A DNA stretch of 7,722 nucleotides, taken from contig CAAGFS010000083.1 of NCBI GenBank assembly GCA_900769205.1, positions 1-7,722 on the forward strand, written 5' to 3'. The stretch is from Clostridia bacterium. Lineage in GTDB: Bacteria > Bacillota > Clostridia > Christensenellales > CAG-917. This document shows positions 1-6,329 of this stretch, one piece after another. Within the stretch, counting starts at the first letter, position 1, and every line of letters starts with the position of its first letter. The translations under genes and the position numbers were made by a program. Under the pieces are notes generated by a model. That model had not been told where the DNA came from. It did not search any database and worked only from the letters and a program-made list of their open reading frames with translations.

Positions 1-2
1 CA

Positions 3-971
3 ACGAAAAACAAGTTCTACAAGGCGTGTTGCTTTTTGGCTTCGCTTTGGCTCACCACCAAAACGACCTTCTATTTCTGCTATTGCATGAGCTATCTCTC
101 CCACGAGTTGTTCACGGGAGTGCAGCCCGTCCTGATATATATGGTCTTTCTTCTGCCCGTGGTGTATCTCGGCAACAAAGGCACTCGCACCATTGCGCGC
201 TCGGCGGAAGTTTTCGCTCTCCTTTGCGTGTTTACAATCGTGCTCAATCTCGCTTTTCTCGACGCAAATCTCGACGTGGGGCGCAATCTTCCCGTCTTTT
301 CCCTTCCCCCTTCCGAGTTTTTTGCAAAGTCTTTGCGCTACGGGCTTTGGCTCGGCGATTTGTTTCCGTTTGCATTCGTGCGGATACGCAACAAGAAAAT
401 GCCTTACGTTTCGTTGACGATGGCGTTTGTGTGGGCGCTCGTCAATCTCATAGTTATGCTCGGCGTTGCGCTTTACGGCAACGCGCTGAAAATGGTGTCC
501 GACCTTCTCATACGCATTGCGAGCTTCAATCAACTCTCTCTCGAGATAGGCAGAATGGAGTGGACCAATCTGTTTTTGATAATCACGATTTCGATATTGT
601 CGATGTCCTTTTTGTACGACGGGGCAAACAAGGCTTTTGCACGCGCGACGGGCAGCGCTTTGCCTTGCAGGATATTCTGTCCGCTCGCGGTGCTTGTCGT
701 GTCGCTCGGAGTGACTTCGACGCAAAGCGTGACGGATTTTGCGCTGGGCGAATTGGGATACGTCCTTTTTGCGCTTGCCGTCGCGCTTCCCGTTCTCGTG
801 ACGACTACTGCCCTCGTGCAAAAACGAAAATATCCCCGCATATACGCCTGCCTTGACGACGAATATATGCCTTACGCGTCTTTGCTCTGCTCCCCCGACA
901 GCGCAAACGACGGAAAACTCAAATCCTGCGCGCAGAAAAATCATTGCGTGCAAAGGAGCGAAAACCCGTGA
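3..971 (+). CDS. GerAB-family spore germination permease, 5'-truncated by window
   Basis: The frame is open to the window edge, so the start lies upstream; in-frame TTG at 36 is internal. About 320 codons are visible, with roughly eight hydrophobic segments, against about ten membrane helices and some 365 residues in full GerAB proteins. The segment around 140-290 (LGNKGTRTIARSAEVF, then a helix, then a short polar stretch ending RNLPVF) follows the Spore_permease pattern of a glycine-arginine motif before an inner helix and a proline-containing loop. GerAB proteins belong to the APC transporter superfamily and form the membrane subunit of germinant receptors that sense amino acids or other small molecules. 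The gene overlaps the GerAC-type gene by 4 bases (GTGA), which supports one coupled operon. Unusually, the protein ends in a polar tail of about 45 residues with four cysteines after the last helix. The family call is firm; the germinant cannot be told from sequence, and a role in spores is inferred from the family. Confidence 0.85.
   Translation, partial: TKNKFYKACCFLASLWLTTKTTFYFCYCMSYLSHELFTGVQPVLIYMVFLLPVVYLGNKGTRTIARSAEVFALLCVFTIVLNLAFLDANLDVGRNLPVFSLPPSEFFAKSLRYGLWLGDLFPFAFVRIRNKKMPYVSLTMAFVWALVNLIVMLGVALYGNALKMVSDLLIRIASFNQLSLEIGRMEWTNLFLIITISILSMSFLYDGANKAFARATGSALPCRIFCPLAVLVVSLGVTSTQSVTDFALGELGYVLFALAVALPVLVTTTALVQKRKYPRIYACLDDEYMPYASLLCSPDSANDGKLKSCAQKNHCVQRSENP
952..958 (+). promoter_or_regulatory. 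Ribosome binding site fixing the GerAC-type start
   Basis: AAAGGAG lies nine bases before GTG at 968. It rules out the longer frame from TTG at 944, because the site would then sit inside that coding sequence. It lies within the end of the upstream permease gene, as expected for translational coupling. Confidence 0.85.
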
Positions 972-2122
972 AAAAACTGTTTGTCCCCTCGTATATCGCC
1001 CGCACGAAATGGGCGGTCGTGCTCATCATAGGAATCACGCTGATAATCTTCGGGCGCACGGTGGAATCGCCGTCGCTGATAAAATCCGCAATCGTGCTCG
1101 GCATCGGCATCGACTTTGACGAGGAGAGCGCGGAGTTCGACGTCACCACTCAGTCCGTACTTGTCGGAATTGCGGGCGGACAGGACTCGCAATCCACTTA
1201 CGCCCTTTACGACGCAAAGGGAAAAACCATTGCGGACGCTCTTGACAAAATATCGAGAAAAATGGGGCTTTTGGTGTCTCTTGCCCACTGCAACGTGCTT
1301 TTCGTGTCGCAAAACGTGTTGAAACTCGACCATCTGCAACTGATATATCCGCTCACGGGAATGTACGCTCTGCCCGAACAGGCAATTCTCGCAACGGGCG
1401 AGCGATCTCCGAAGGATATTATGGCTCTGCGCATAGGCACGACCTTGTCCGCGCCCTTCTTCCTGCAACAAGCGCTCATCAACGAAGAAGGCTCGGACGG
1501 AATGTTGCGCACGACCGTCAAGGATTTTGCCGCGCGCTCTCTTTCACGAAGCGGCGCAAGCGCACTCCCTTATATCGTTGCCAAAAAGATGGAAAACGCG
1601 CCTATGACGGAAGGCGGAAACGACGCGTCCACTTATGAAACGGATATGTCGCGCGCACTCGTTTTCAACCACGAAAAAACCGCGTTGCTTGAAGGCGAAT
1701 ATTCCGAACTGCTTGCCCTTTTCATAAGCAGGGACGTCGTTGGCACGCTCAACTACACCGCGGACGACGGCGGAACGATGGAGTTCAAAATACTCGGCAA
1801 ACAAGTGTCTTTGAAAGCAAACGGCACGTGTCTTTTTGCAAGCATAAGACTTTTCGTCGATTTGAGCGACGTGCAGCACGTGCCAACGGACAAGGTGCTT
1901 TCAAGCGCAGATCCCGTCGTCAAAGATTATGCAAACCGCCTTGCCGCACAGTTTGAAAAAAGATTTGTCGAATTGTACGAGACGTCTAAATCCACGGGGA
2001 TAGATTTCCTGAATCTGCAAGACAAAGCGTATCAATCGGTGGGCAGAACGCTCCCCGAAAACTGTCTTGACGAGTTGAGTTTTTCCGCAAGCGTGACCAT
2101 AAGCGTACAAGAAACGGCGTGA
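968..2122 (+). CDS. GerAC-family spore germination protein, membrane-anchored without lipobox
   Basis: The 384-residue product matches the Ger(x)C family. An N-terminal domain carries VLGIGIDFDEE (about residues 43-53), then GKTIADALDKISRK and a segment with the family's conserved histidine (SLAHCNVLFVSQNVLK, about 104-119). A C-terminal domain contains ALVFNHEKTALLEGEYS and GIDFLNLQDKAY, matching the DIFGLG-like region of the family. GerAC proteins are the peripheral subunit of germinant receptors, acting with GerAA and GerAB outside the inner membrane. GTG at 968 was chosen for its AAAGGAG site and its GTGA overlap with the permease stop. Typical GerAC proteins are lipoproteins with a GCWD-type lipobox. 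Here the first 35 residues have a hydrophobic stretch (about 15-29) after a basic N-terminus and no cysteine, so the protein is probably held by an uncleaved helix. No convincing terminator follows. Confidence 0.88.
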   Translation: MKKLFVPSYIARTKWAVVLIIGITLIIFGRTVESPSLIKSAIVLGIGIDFDEESAEFDVTTQSVLVGIAGGQDSQSTYALYDAKGKTIADALDKISRKMGLLVSLAHCNVLFVSQNVLKLDHLQLIYPLTGMYALPEQAILATGERSPKDIMALRIGTTLSAPFFLQQALINEEGSDGMLRTTVKDFAARSLSRSGASALPYIVAKKMENAPMTEGGNDASTYETDMSRALVFNHEKTALLEGEYSELLALFISRDVVGTLNYTADDGGTMEFKILGKQVSLKANGTCLFASIRLFVDLSDVQHVPTDKVLSSADPVVKDYANRLAAQFEKRFVELYETSKSTGIDFLNLQDKAYQSVGRTLPENCLDELSFSASVTISVQETA

Positions 2123-2146
2123 TGCAAAGATTTGCGTATTTTGCCA

Positions 2147-2177
2147 TTGCCAAACCGCACGGCGTTTTTCATATAAT
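2147..2177 (+). promoter_or_regulatory. Putative sigma-A promoter upstream of the small ORF
   Basis: TTGCCA (2147-2152) and TATAAT (2172-2177) are separated by 19 bases, which is longer than ideal, so the -10 box is the stronger half. Transcription should start near 2183-2184, giving a leader of only about ten bases that contains AAGGGG. It lies in the 70-base gap after the GerAC-type gene. Confidence 0.5.
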
Positions 2178-2192
2178 GCACAAGGGGTGACT

Positions 2193-2516
2193 ATGGACTT
2201 TCTTCTCGATGACGAAACCGTTGAAAAAATGAACGAGGAATACTCGAAAGTGCTTCCGGGCGCGGTGGGGACGTTGTGCGTCGGCGACGATTTGAATGCG
2301 CGATGCGCGGATGCGGAAGGCGAAAACGATTGCACGGGCACTCCTTGCCCGCGCGCAAAATACATAAGTCTTTTATTCCTTTACATTGCGTCGCGTTTGA
2401 GATATAATACAGAATATGGAACTCAGATTTATGACTCCCACGGAAGTGTGGGAAGACTTCGACCCGTCGCAAGCGCCTTTGGAAGCGTCAATAATATCTT
2501 CTCAATCGACGGATAA
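2193..2516 (+). CDS. Small cysteine-containing hypothetical protein overlapping the next gene
   Basis: I do not recognise this 107-residue product. ATG at 2193 follows AAGGGG (2182-2187) by five bases and sits just downstream of a TATAAT box; GTG at 2187 is in frame but lies within the binding site. The first 58 or so codons use the same codons as neighbouring genes (GCG, GGC, TGC, TTG, GTG). They encode an acidic stretch followed by four cysteines at residues 29, 38, 47 and 52, spaced 9, 9 and 5. From about 2367 the codons become unlike the neighbours (TTA, AGA, CGA, GGA). The frame also enters a promoter and then overlaps the next gene by 101 bases in another frame. The real protein may be about 60 residues with a lost stop, a decayed remnant, or a chance ORF. 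The cysteine spacing might suit metal binding, but no family supports that. Confidence 0.4.
   Translation: MDFLLDDETVEKMNEEYSKVLPGAVGTLCVGDDLNARCADAEGENDCTGTPCPRAKYISLLFLYIASRLRYNTEYGTQIYDSHGSVGRLRPVASAFGSVNNIFSIDG
2380..2408 (+). promoter_or_regulatory. Sigma-A promoter directly abutting the hydrolase-like gene
   Basis: TTTACA (2380-2385), a 17-base spacer and TATAAT (2403-2408) form a near-consensus promoter. The expected start point is 2415-2416, which is the A of the ATG at 2416. The mRNA would then have no leader. The promoter lies inside the preceding small ORF. Confidence 0.75.
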
Positions 2517-4077
2517 CGTCGTTTGCACCCGACAGGTTTTCACCGCGGAAACGGAAAAAGACGGAAGGGTGCGCGCTTGTTGCAACGTATATCGCGACGC
2601 ACGCTGGCAGGACAAACGTCCCGCACTTCTGGTGTTGCCGTCTTTTGACAATTACGTTTCCCTTCCCACCGTCAAATCCTTTGTGGAAGAAGGCTACGTG
2701 GTTGCGGTGTTGGATTTTTGCGGCAGCCTTGAAAACTCGCAGACGTCCTTTCCGCAAAGCCTTGATTTTGCAAAATATCCCGAATGCGAAAAGCATCTCG
2801 ACTCGATAGAAACCGACGCGCGCAACACGCCGTGGTTCGTATGGTCAAAAATCGCAAGACGCGCTATAAGTCTGTTGCAGGAAGACACGCTCGTGCAACA
2901 AGACCGCATAGGCGTGATGGGACACGGCATAGGCGCGCAGCTTTGCTGGCAGGTCGCGGGCACGGACAACCGCGTTTCCGCTCTCGTTGCGATAAACGGA
3001 GGAGGCTACCGCTGGGCGGGAGACAGGGCGCACTTTTCAAACACGGACATTCCGTCCGGCGACGAGCAACTTGCCTACTCGACGGGAGTCGGAGCGGAAA
3101 CCTACGCGATGTTCGTCACCTGCCCCACTTTGATAATAACCACGCGCGATTCGCTTCTTTGCGACGTGGACCGTATGCAGGATATGTACGACCTTGTCAA
3201 AGCGGGCGTCAAGCAGATGATAGTGTCGGTTTCCTGCGGAAGACAGATAACCCAAAAATCCTTCCTGTCCCTTCTTTTGTGGTTGCGAGCAAATCTTGCT
3301 CAAAGCGTCGGCAAGCCTCTTTGCCCCGCTTTGAAGTTTGAAACGGTGGACGGAAAACTCTACGCCAAAGCAAACTCCGCGCACAAAGCAGTTTCGCGCA
3401 CGCTGTTCGTAAGCTACGGCGAGCTTGCAAGCAAAGAAAGATACTATACAACCCTTCCCCTTATGCAAAAAGTGGGCGAGCACGAATACGCCTGCGATAT
3501 TCCCGTCTATGACCCCGACGAGCCTATCATCGCATACGCCACGTTCGAATATCCCGACAAAAACGTCGCTTCCACCAAAGTTGTGTGCGCCGTCCCGTCA
3601 AAACACGACGTCGAAGAAGGGGAAACTTCTCCGCGCAACTCCAACATCATATACGACGGAAGTATGGGACTCGGCTCGTTCATATCAAAAACGGACGGAC
3701 CTATCCTTGACGAAAACGTGCTTTGCGTTGCAAAAGGTCCCTTTGCAATAGAAGGCATAAGCGCGAAATCGGGCAATCTCACGCTGATAAGAAGCCTTTC
3801 GGAAATGAAATCGCTCTCCCGTTCCGCCGCGCTGCATCTCGACGCCTACTCAAAGAGCGAGCGCACGCTCGAAATCGTGCTGTACAACTATCCCGAACTG
3901 AAAAAATACACCGCGCACGCGCACCTGAAAGGCGGTGAGTTCTGGCAGAAACTCCTGTTTGAATGCACCGACTTCAAGAGCGAAGAAGGCAAAACGCTGT
4001 CCGCTTTCACGGGTGTGAAAATGATTGAACTCGTGGCGGTGGACGGAGTGGTCTTCAACAACTTTTTGTGGGTGTAA
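2416..4077 (+). CDS. Alpha/beta-hydrolase-fold protein with degenerate catalytic triad and C-terminal beta domain
   Basis: The 553-residue product has no signal peptide or membrane helix and is probably cytoplasmic. Residues 1-60 resemble the lead-in of esterase-like proteins (EVWEDFDPSQAPLE). Residues 65-295 look like an alpha/beta-hydrolase core: strand ALLVLPSF, strand GYVVAVLDFCG, then DRIGVMGHGIG, then CPTLIITTRD. The nucleophile elbow, normally G-x-S-x-G, reads G169-H-G171-I-G173, so the serine position is glycine (codon GGC at 2926-2928). Asp245 could be the acid residue, but where the catalytic histidine should be the chain reads SCGRQIT. Residues 325-395 suggest an immunoglobulin-like domain, and 410-553 a beta sandwich (GEFWQKLLFECTDF, then VFNNFLWV) like galactose-binding or CBM-type modules. 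Hydrolysis is therefore doubtful; a binding or structural role is my inference. The start must lie after the TGA at 2398; ATG 2431 is possible, but ATG 2416 fits the promoter. Neither has a Shine-Dalgarno site. Confidence 0.75.
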   Translation: MELRFMTPTEVWEDFDPSQAPLEASIISSQSTDNVVCTRQVFTAETEKDGRVRACCNVYRDARWQDKRPALLVLPSFDNYVSLPTVKSFVEEGYVVAVLDFCGSLENSQTSFPQSLDFAKYPECEKHLDSIETDARNTPWFVWSKIARRAISLLQEDTLVQQDRIGVMGHGIGAQLCWQVAGTDNRVSALVAINGGGYRWAGDRAHFSNTDIPSGDEQLAYSTGVGAETYAMFVTCPTLIITTRDSLLCDVDRMQDMYDLVKAGVKQMIVSVSCGRQITQKSFLSLLLWLRANLAQSVGKPLCPALKFETVDGKLYAKANSAHKAVSRTLFVSYGELASKERYYTTLPLMQKVGEHEYACDIPVYDPDEPIIAYATFEYPDKNVASTKVVCAVPSKHDVEEGETSPRNSNIIYDGSMGLGSFISKTDGPILDENVLCVAKGPFAIEGISAKSGNLTLIRSLSEMKSLSRSAALHLDAYSKSERTLEIVLYNYPELKKYTAHAHLKGGEFWQKLLFECTDFKSEEGKTLSAFTGVKMIELVAVDGVVFNNFLWV

Positions 4078-4101
4078 ACAAATATATTTTGCACCGCGCA
4101 A

Positions 4102-4107
4102 TATAAT
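4102..4107 (+). promoter_or_regulatory. -10 element five bases before the signal peptidase ATG
   Basis: TATAAT is followed by TTGAT and then ATG at 4113, so transcription would begin at or next to the start codon. No good -35 hexamer stands 16-18 bases upstream (the 17-base position reads CAAATA), so the element may be weak or partly supplemented by readthrough from the upstream gene. Confidence 0.5.
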
Positions 4108-4112
4108 TTGAT

Positions 4113-4718
4113 ATGCAAGATACCGAATTTGTCGAGCTCGAATCTCCGCAGGACTTTTCAAAACCGCGCAGAAAACAAACGATAATCGCCGTCGTCTGCG
4201 TGCTTTTGGTTGCGCTTTTGGCGGTTGCGACCGCCCTTTTGGTCAAGACGTACGTGCTTGCCACTTTCATCGTGGACGGCGTGTCGATGTACCCCACTCT
4301 CGACGGCGGGGGCGGCGCGACGTCGGACTCCGACCGCACCAACGGCGAAGTGCTCTATCTCAACAAGCTCGCAAAAATCGGGCGCGGGGACATAGTCGTG
4401 TTCAATACCACGCTCACTTCTCCGTCGGGAGAAGAACGCTCGCTTGTCAAACGCGTGATTGCGGTGGGCGGCGACCGTCTGCAAATAACGGGCAACGTCG
4501 TGTATCTCAACGGACAGCCGCTTGACGAGCCGTATATCAACGGCGAGATGTTCACCTCGGACGTGGACGTGTACGTGGAAGAAGGCCACGTCTTTTGTAT
4601 GGGCGACAACCGCAACAACTCGCAGGACAGCCGGGTGATCGGGCAGATAAGCCTTGACGACGTGGTGGGGAAATGCTTTCTCATCAAAGGACTCGACGGA
4701 AAACTCCGCAAGCCCTGA
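4113..4718 (+). CDS. lepB: Type I signal peptidase
   Basis: This 201-residue membrane enzyme cleaves signal peptides from exported proteins outside the cytoplasmic membrane. A basic N-terminus (KPRRK, 17-21) precedes one membrane helix (about 23-45). The family boxes then follow in order: VDGVSMYPTL with nucleophile Ser58, RGDIVVF (91-97), LVKRVIAVGGD with general base Lys113, and FCMGDNRNNSQDSR (161-174) with the GDN and SRxxG elements. This is the short Gram-positive (SipS-like) architecture. Between the serine box and the RGD box lies a glycine-rich polar stretch (DGGGGATSDSD), somewhat longer than usual. The start is forced: TAA at 4104 blocks extension, and the next in-frame start candidate, a GTG at codon 30, would cut the membrane helix. 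No Shine-Dalgarno site is present. The gene lies 35 bases after the hydrolase-like gene and is followed by a terminator. The cysteines near the active site are not known family residues. Confidence 0.96.
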   Translation: MQDTEFVELESPQDFSKPRRKQTIIAVVCVLLVALLAVATALLVKTYVLATFIVDGVSMYPTLDGGGGATSDSDRTNGEVLYLNKLAKIGRGDIVVFNTTLTSPSGEERSLVKRVIAVGGDRLQITGNVVYLNGQPLDEPYINGEMFTSDVDVYVEEGHVFCMGDNRNNSQDSRVIGQISLDDVVGKCFLIKGLDGKLRKP

Positions 4719-4770
4719 CCTTTTCGATTGCGCAATCCTGACAAAATCACGTCGTTTTCTTTATCCTTTC

Positions 4771-4805
4771 AAATCGTGGTGCAAAACCGCGATTTTTTGC
4801 TTTTT
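4771..4805 (+). terminator. Intrinsic terminator after the signal peptidase gene
   Basis: A ten-pair stem (AAATCGTGGT with ACCGCGATTT, including one T-G wobble) closes a GCAAA loop and runs into six Ts, then GCTTTTT. It lies about 50 bases after the stop and upstream of the next promoter, isolating the DUF2804 unit. Confidence 0.85.
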
Positions 4806-4838
4806 GCCGTCGTTTATGAAAAATTGCGATTTTGCGTA

Positions 4839-4867
4839 TTGACGAATGGCGACAATGATTTTATAAT
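4839..4867 (+). promoter_or_regulatory. Sigma-A promoter of the DUF2804 gene
   Basis: TTGACG (4839-4844), a 17-base spacer and TATAAT (4862-4867) form a near-perfect promoter. The start point should be near 4874, leaving a leader of about 43 bases that includes AAAGGAG at 4903-4909, seven bases before the ATG. Confidence 0.88.
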
Positions 4868-4877
4868 ACAATTGTAT
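4866..4877. promoter_or_regulatory. 12-bp palindrome over the -10 end and start point, possible operator
   Basis: ATACAATTGTAT is a perfect inverted repeat sharing two bases with the -10 box and covering the predicted start point. That is a classic repressor position. At 12 AT-rich bases it could arise by chance, and no regulator gene is in the window. Confidence 0.35.
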
Positions 4878-4916
4878 AGTTGATATACGACATTTCAATG
4901 ATAAAGGAGAAAAGAT

Positions 4917-6059
4917 ATGGGCGAATACTCAAAATACATCGACCCCAAAAGACGTGCCGTCCCCACTCCGAAGAGCATGGTTGACGACAAAGGTATGTGC
5001 GTTTTCGGCACGTTTGACAAAGAGTTTGAGGAAATGGACATCGTCAGGCTCAAAAAACCGACGGGCGCTCCGCAATGCATGAACAGGCTCAAACTCACCC
5101 TTTGGGAAGCGACTGAAGTGCATCTCAAAAACGGCGTGCTTCTTGCGGTTGTGTGCGATATGGGCATCTTCGGCAAGACGCTCAACGTCTTCTACGACAA
5201 ACGCACGGACAAGGTTTATTGCTGGGACACCAATCTCAAATCAAAAGACACTATCATCGCGCCCAATCTCATCAACGGCTCGGTGGCGGAAGGACAAACG
5301 CCCGTATCTCACGTCAAATACGTCAACAATTTTCAGAACGGTAGGTGCGAACTTTCGGGCAATCACAGCGGAAAGTGCCTTATCACCGTCCCCAAGGCGG
5401 ACAAGACGATCGTCGAGTCCATAAAGGAAAACTATTCGGAAGCCACGATAGAGTACGACTTCAATCTCACCCGCCTGTCAAATCCCTGCGTCGTGAGCAT
5501 ACCGTTTGGCAAAAACCGTCCGCTTTACAGCCAGAAAGACTTCTTCAAGGCGGAAGGCAGACTTGTCATCAACGGCGAAGAAATGCTCACCGACGAAGAA
5601 AGCACGGCAATCGTTGACGACCACAGAGGCTATTATCCCCGTCACGCCCACTACGACTGGGTGACCACAATGGGCAAATGCAACGTTGACGGCGAAGAAA
5701 AATGGCTTGCTTTCAACCTTACGAGAAACCAATCCATAGACCAAGAAAAATACAACGAAAACATCCTTTGGCTCGAAGGAAAAACAAGCATACTCCCGCC
5801 CGTCAGATTTACGCGCTCTCCCGAAAGCAAAGATTTCTGCGACAATTCCGTATGGACGATAAAGGACGAGCACGATATGGTCAATCTGCGTTTCAAAGTG
5901 CGCAACATGAACCCGATGATTATGCACGCCGTCGTCGTAAATATCGACTATTACGTCGCTTTCGGCGAGCTTGAAGGCTATCTGCGCGACGAAGACGGCA
6001 ACAAATACGTTCTTGACGGAATGATGGGTATGGGCGAAGACAAAACCCTTCTGCTGTAA
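4917..6059 (+). CDS. DUF2804 family protein
   Basis: The 380-residue product matches DUF2804, a family of unknown function thought to have a paired lipocalin-like beta-barrel fold. The family signature is seen at about residues 236-250 (HRGYYPRHAHYDWVT). It is followed by a strand pair leading to WLAFNLTRNQS (263-273), then WLEGKT, a VWTI strand (312-315), VNLRFKV (322-328), and a C-terminal repeat (VAFGELEGYLRDEDGNKY) ending in a GMMGMGED segment. No signal peptide or membrane helix is present, so it is probably cytoplasmic. Start ATG 4917 is set by AAAGGAG at 4903-4909. The gene has its own strong promoter, a palindrome at the start point, and hairpins on both sides, so it is a one-gene unit. 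Neighbours give no clear functional hint. Binding of a lipid or other hydrophobic ligand is suggested only by the presumed fold. I am confident of the family, not of any function. Confidence 0.85.
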   Translation: MGEYSKYIDPKRRAVPTPKSMVDDKGMCVFGTFDKEFEEMDIVRLKKPTGAPQCMNRLKLTLWEATEVHLKNGVLLAVVCDMGIFGKTLNVFYDKRTDKVYCWDTNLKSKDTIIAPNLINGSVAEGQTPVSHVKYVNNFQNGRCELSGNHSGKCLITVPKADKTIVESIKENYSEATIEYDFNLTRLSNPCVVSIPFGKNRPLYSQKDFFKAEGRLVINGEEMLTDEESTAIVDDHRGYYPRHAHYDWVTTMGKCNVDGEEKWLAFNLTRNQSIDQEKYNENILWLEGKTSILPPVRFTRSPESKDFCDNSVWTIKDEHDMVNLRFKVRNMNPMIMHAVVVNIDYYVAFGELEGYLRDEDGNKYVLDGMMGMGEDKTLLL

Positions 6060-6184
6060 TCTTATTCCCTGCCTGAGACGCTCCGCAAAAGGCGCGCTCC
6101 CTGCTCGAAAACGAAAAAGCACGGCAAGCGACGCCGCACAACTCAAAGGAACAAAACCGACAATCTAAAGTGGTTTTTCAAAAT

Positions 6185-6211
6185 GAAAAGTCGCCGACAA
6201 GGCGACTTTTC
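6185..6211. terminator. Bidirectional intrinsic terminator between convergent genes
   Basis: A perfect 11-pair stem (GAAAAGTCGCC with GGCGACTTTTC) closes a GACAA loop. The + strand continues TTTTCGTTT and the - strand TTTTCATTTT, so it can stop transcription from both the DUF2804 gene and the symporter gene. It sits 126 bases after the + gene and 119 bases past the - gene stop. Apart from this hairpin and a small GCACC/GGTGC stem at 6315-6327, I see nothing in the 270-base gap 6060-6329. Confidence 0.85.
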
Positions 6212-6329
6212 GTTTGCGCTTTCGCGCTTTGTTTACGTTTTGTTTTCCTTTGTTTTTGCGGTTTGACTCGTCGTTTGAACCGAGCGCTTTCCACACCGCA
6301 AATATCGACGGCTTGCACCTTCGGTGCGA

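Noticed and set aside
26..856. 276-codon open frame overlapping the permease gene on the same strand
   Set aside because: It is arginine- and serine-rich with no membrane pattern and lies wholly within the clear GerAB-type frame; it is a shadow caused by codon bias.
944..967. Longer start (TTG at 944) for the GerAC-type protein
   Set aside because: The AAAGGAG at 952-958 would lie inside the coding sequence, whereas it is correctly spaced for GTG at 968.
2152..2169. Possible terminator after the GerAC-type gene (AAAC, short loop, GTTT, then Ts)
   Set aside because: The stem is only about five pairs with a bulge, too weak to call.
2335..2351. CGGGCA/TGCCCG hairpin within the small ORF
   Set aside because: A six-pair stem with a five-base loop but no T-run directly after it, so not supported as a terminator.
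4820..4833. AAAAT/ATTTT inverted repeat just upstream of the DUF2804 -35 box
   Set aside because: Short and AT-only arms; likely chance in a T-rich stretch next to the terminator.
5478..6146. 222-codon antisense frame under the DUF2804 gene
   Set aside because: It mirrors the codon bias of the DUF2804 frame and crosses its stop region without any promoter or ribosome binding site; the + strand protein matches a known family.
6315..6327. GCACC/GGTGC hairpin just past the symporter stop
   Set aside because: A five-pair stem with a three-base loop and no T-run on the - strand; the 6185-6211 hairpin is a far better terminator.
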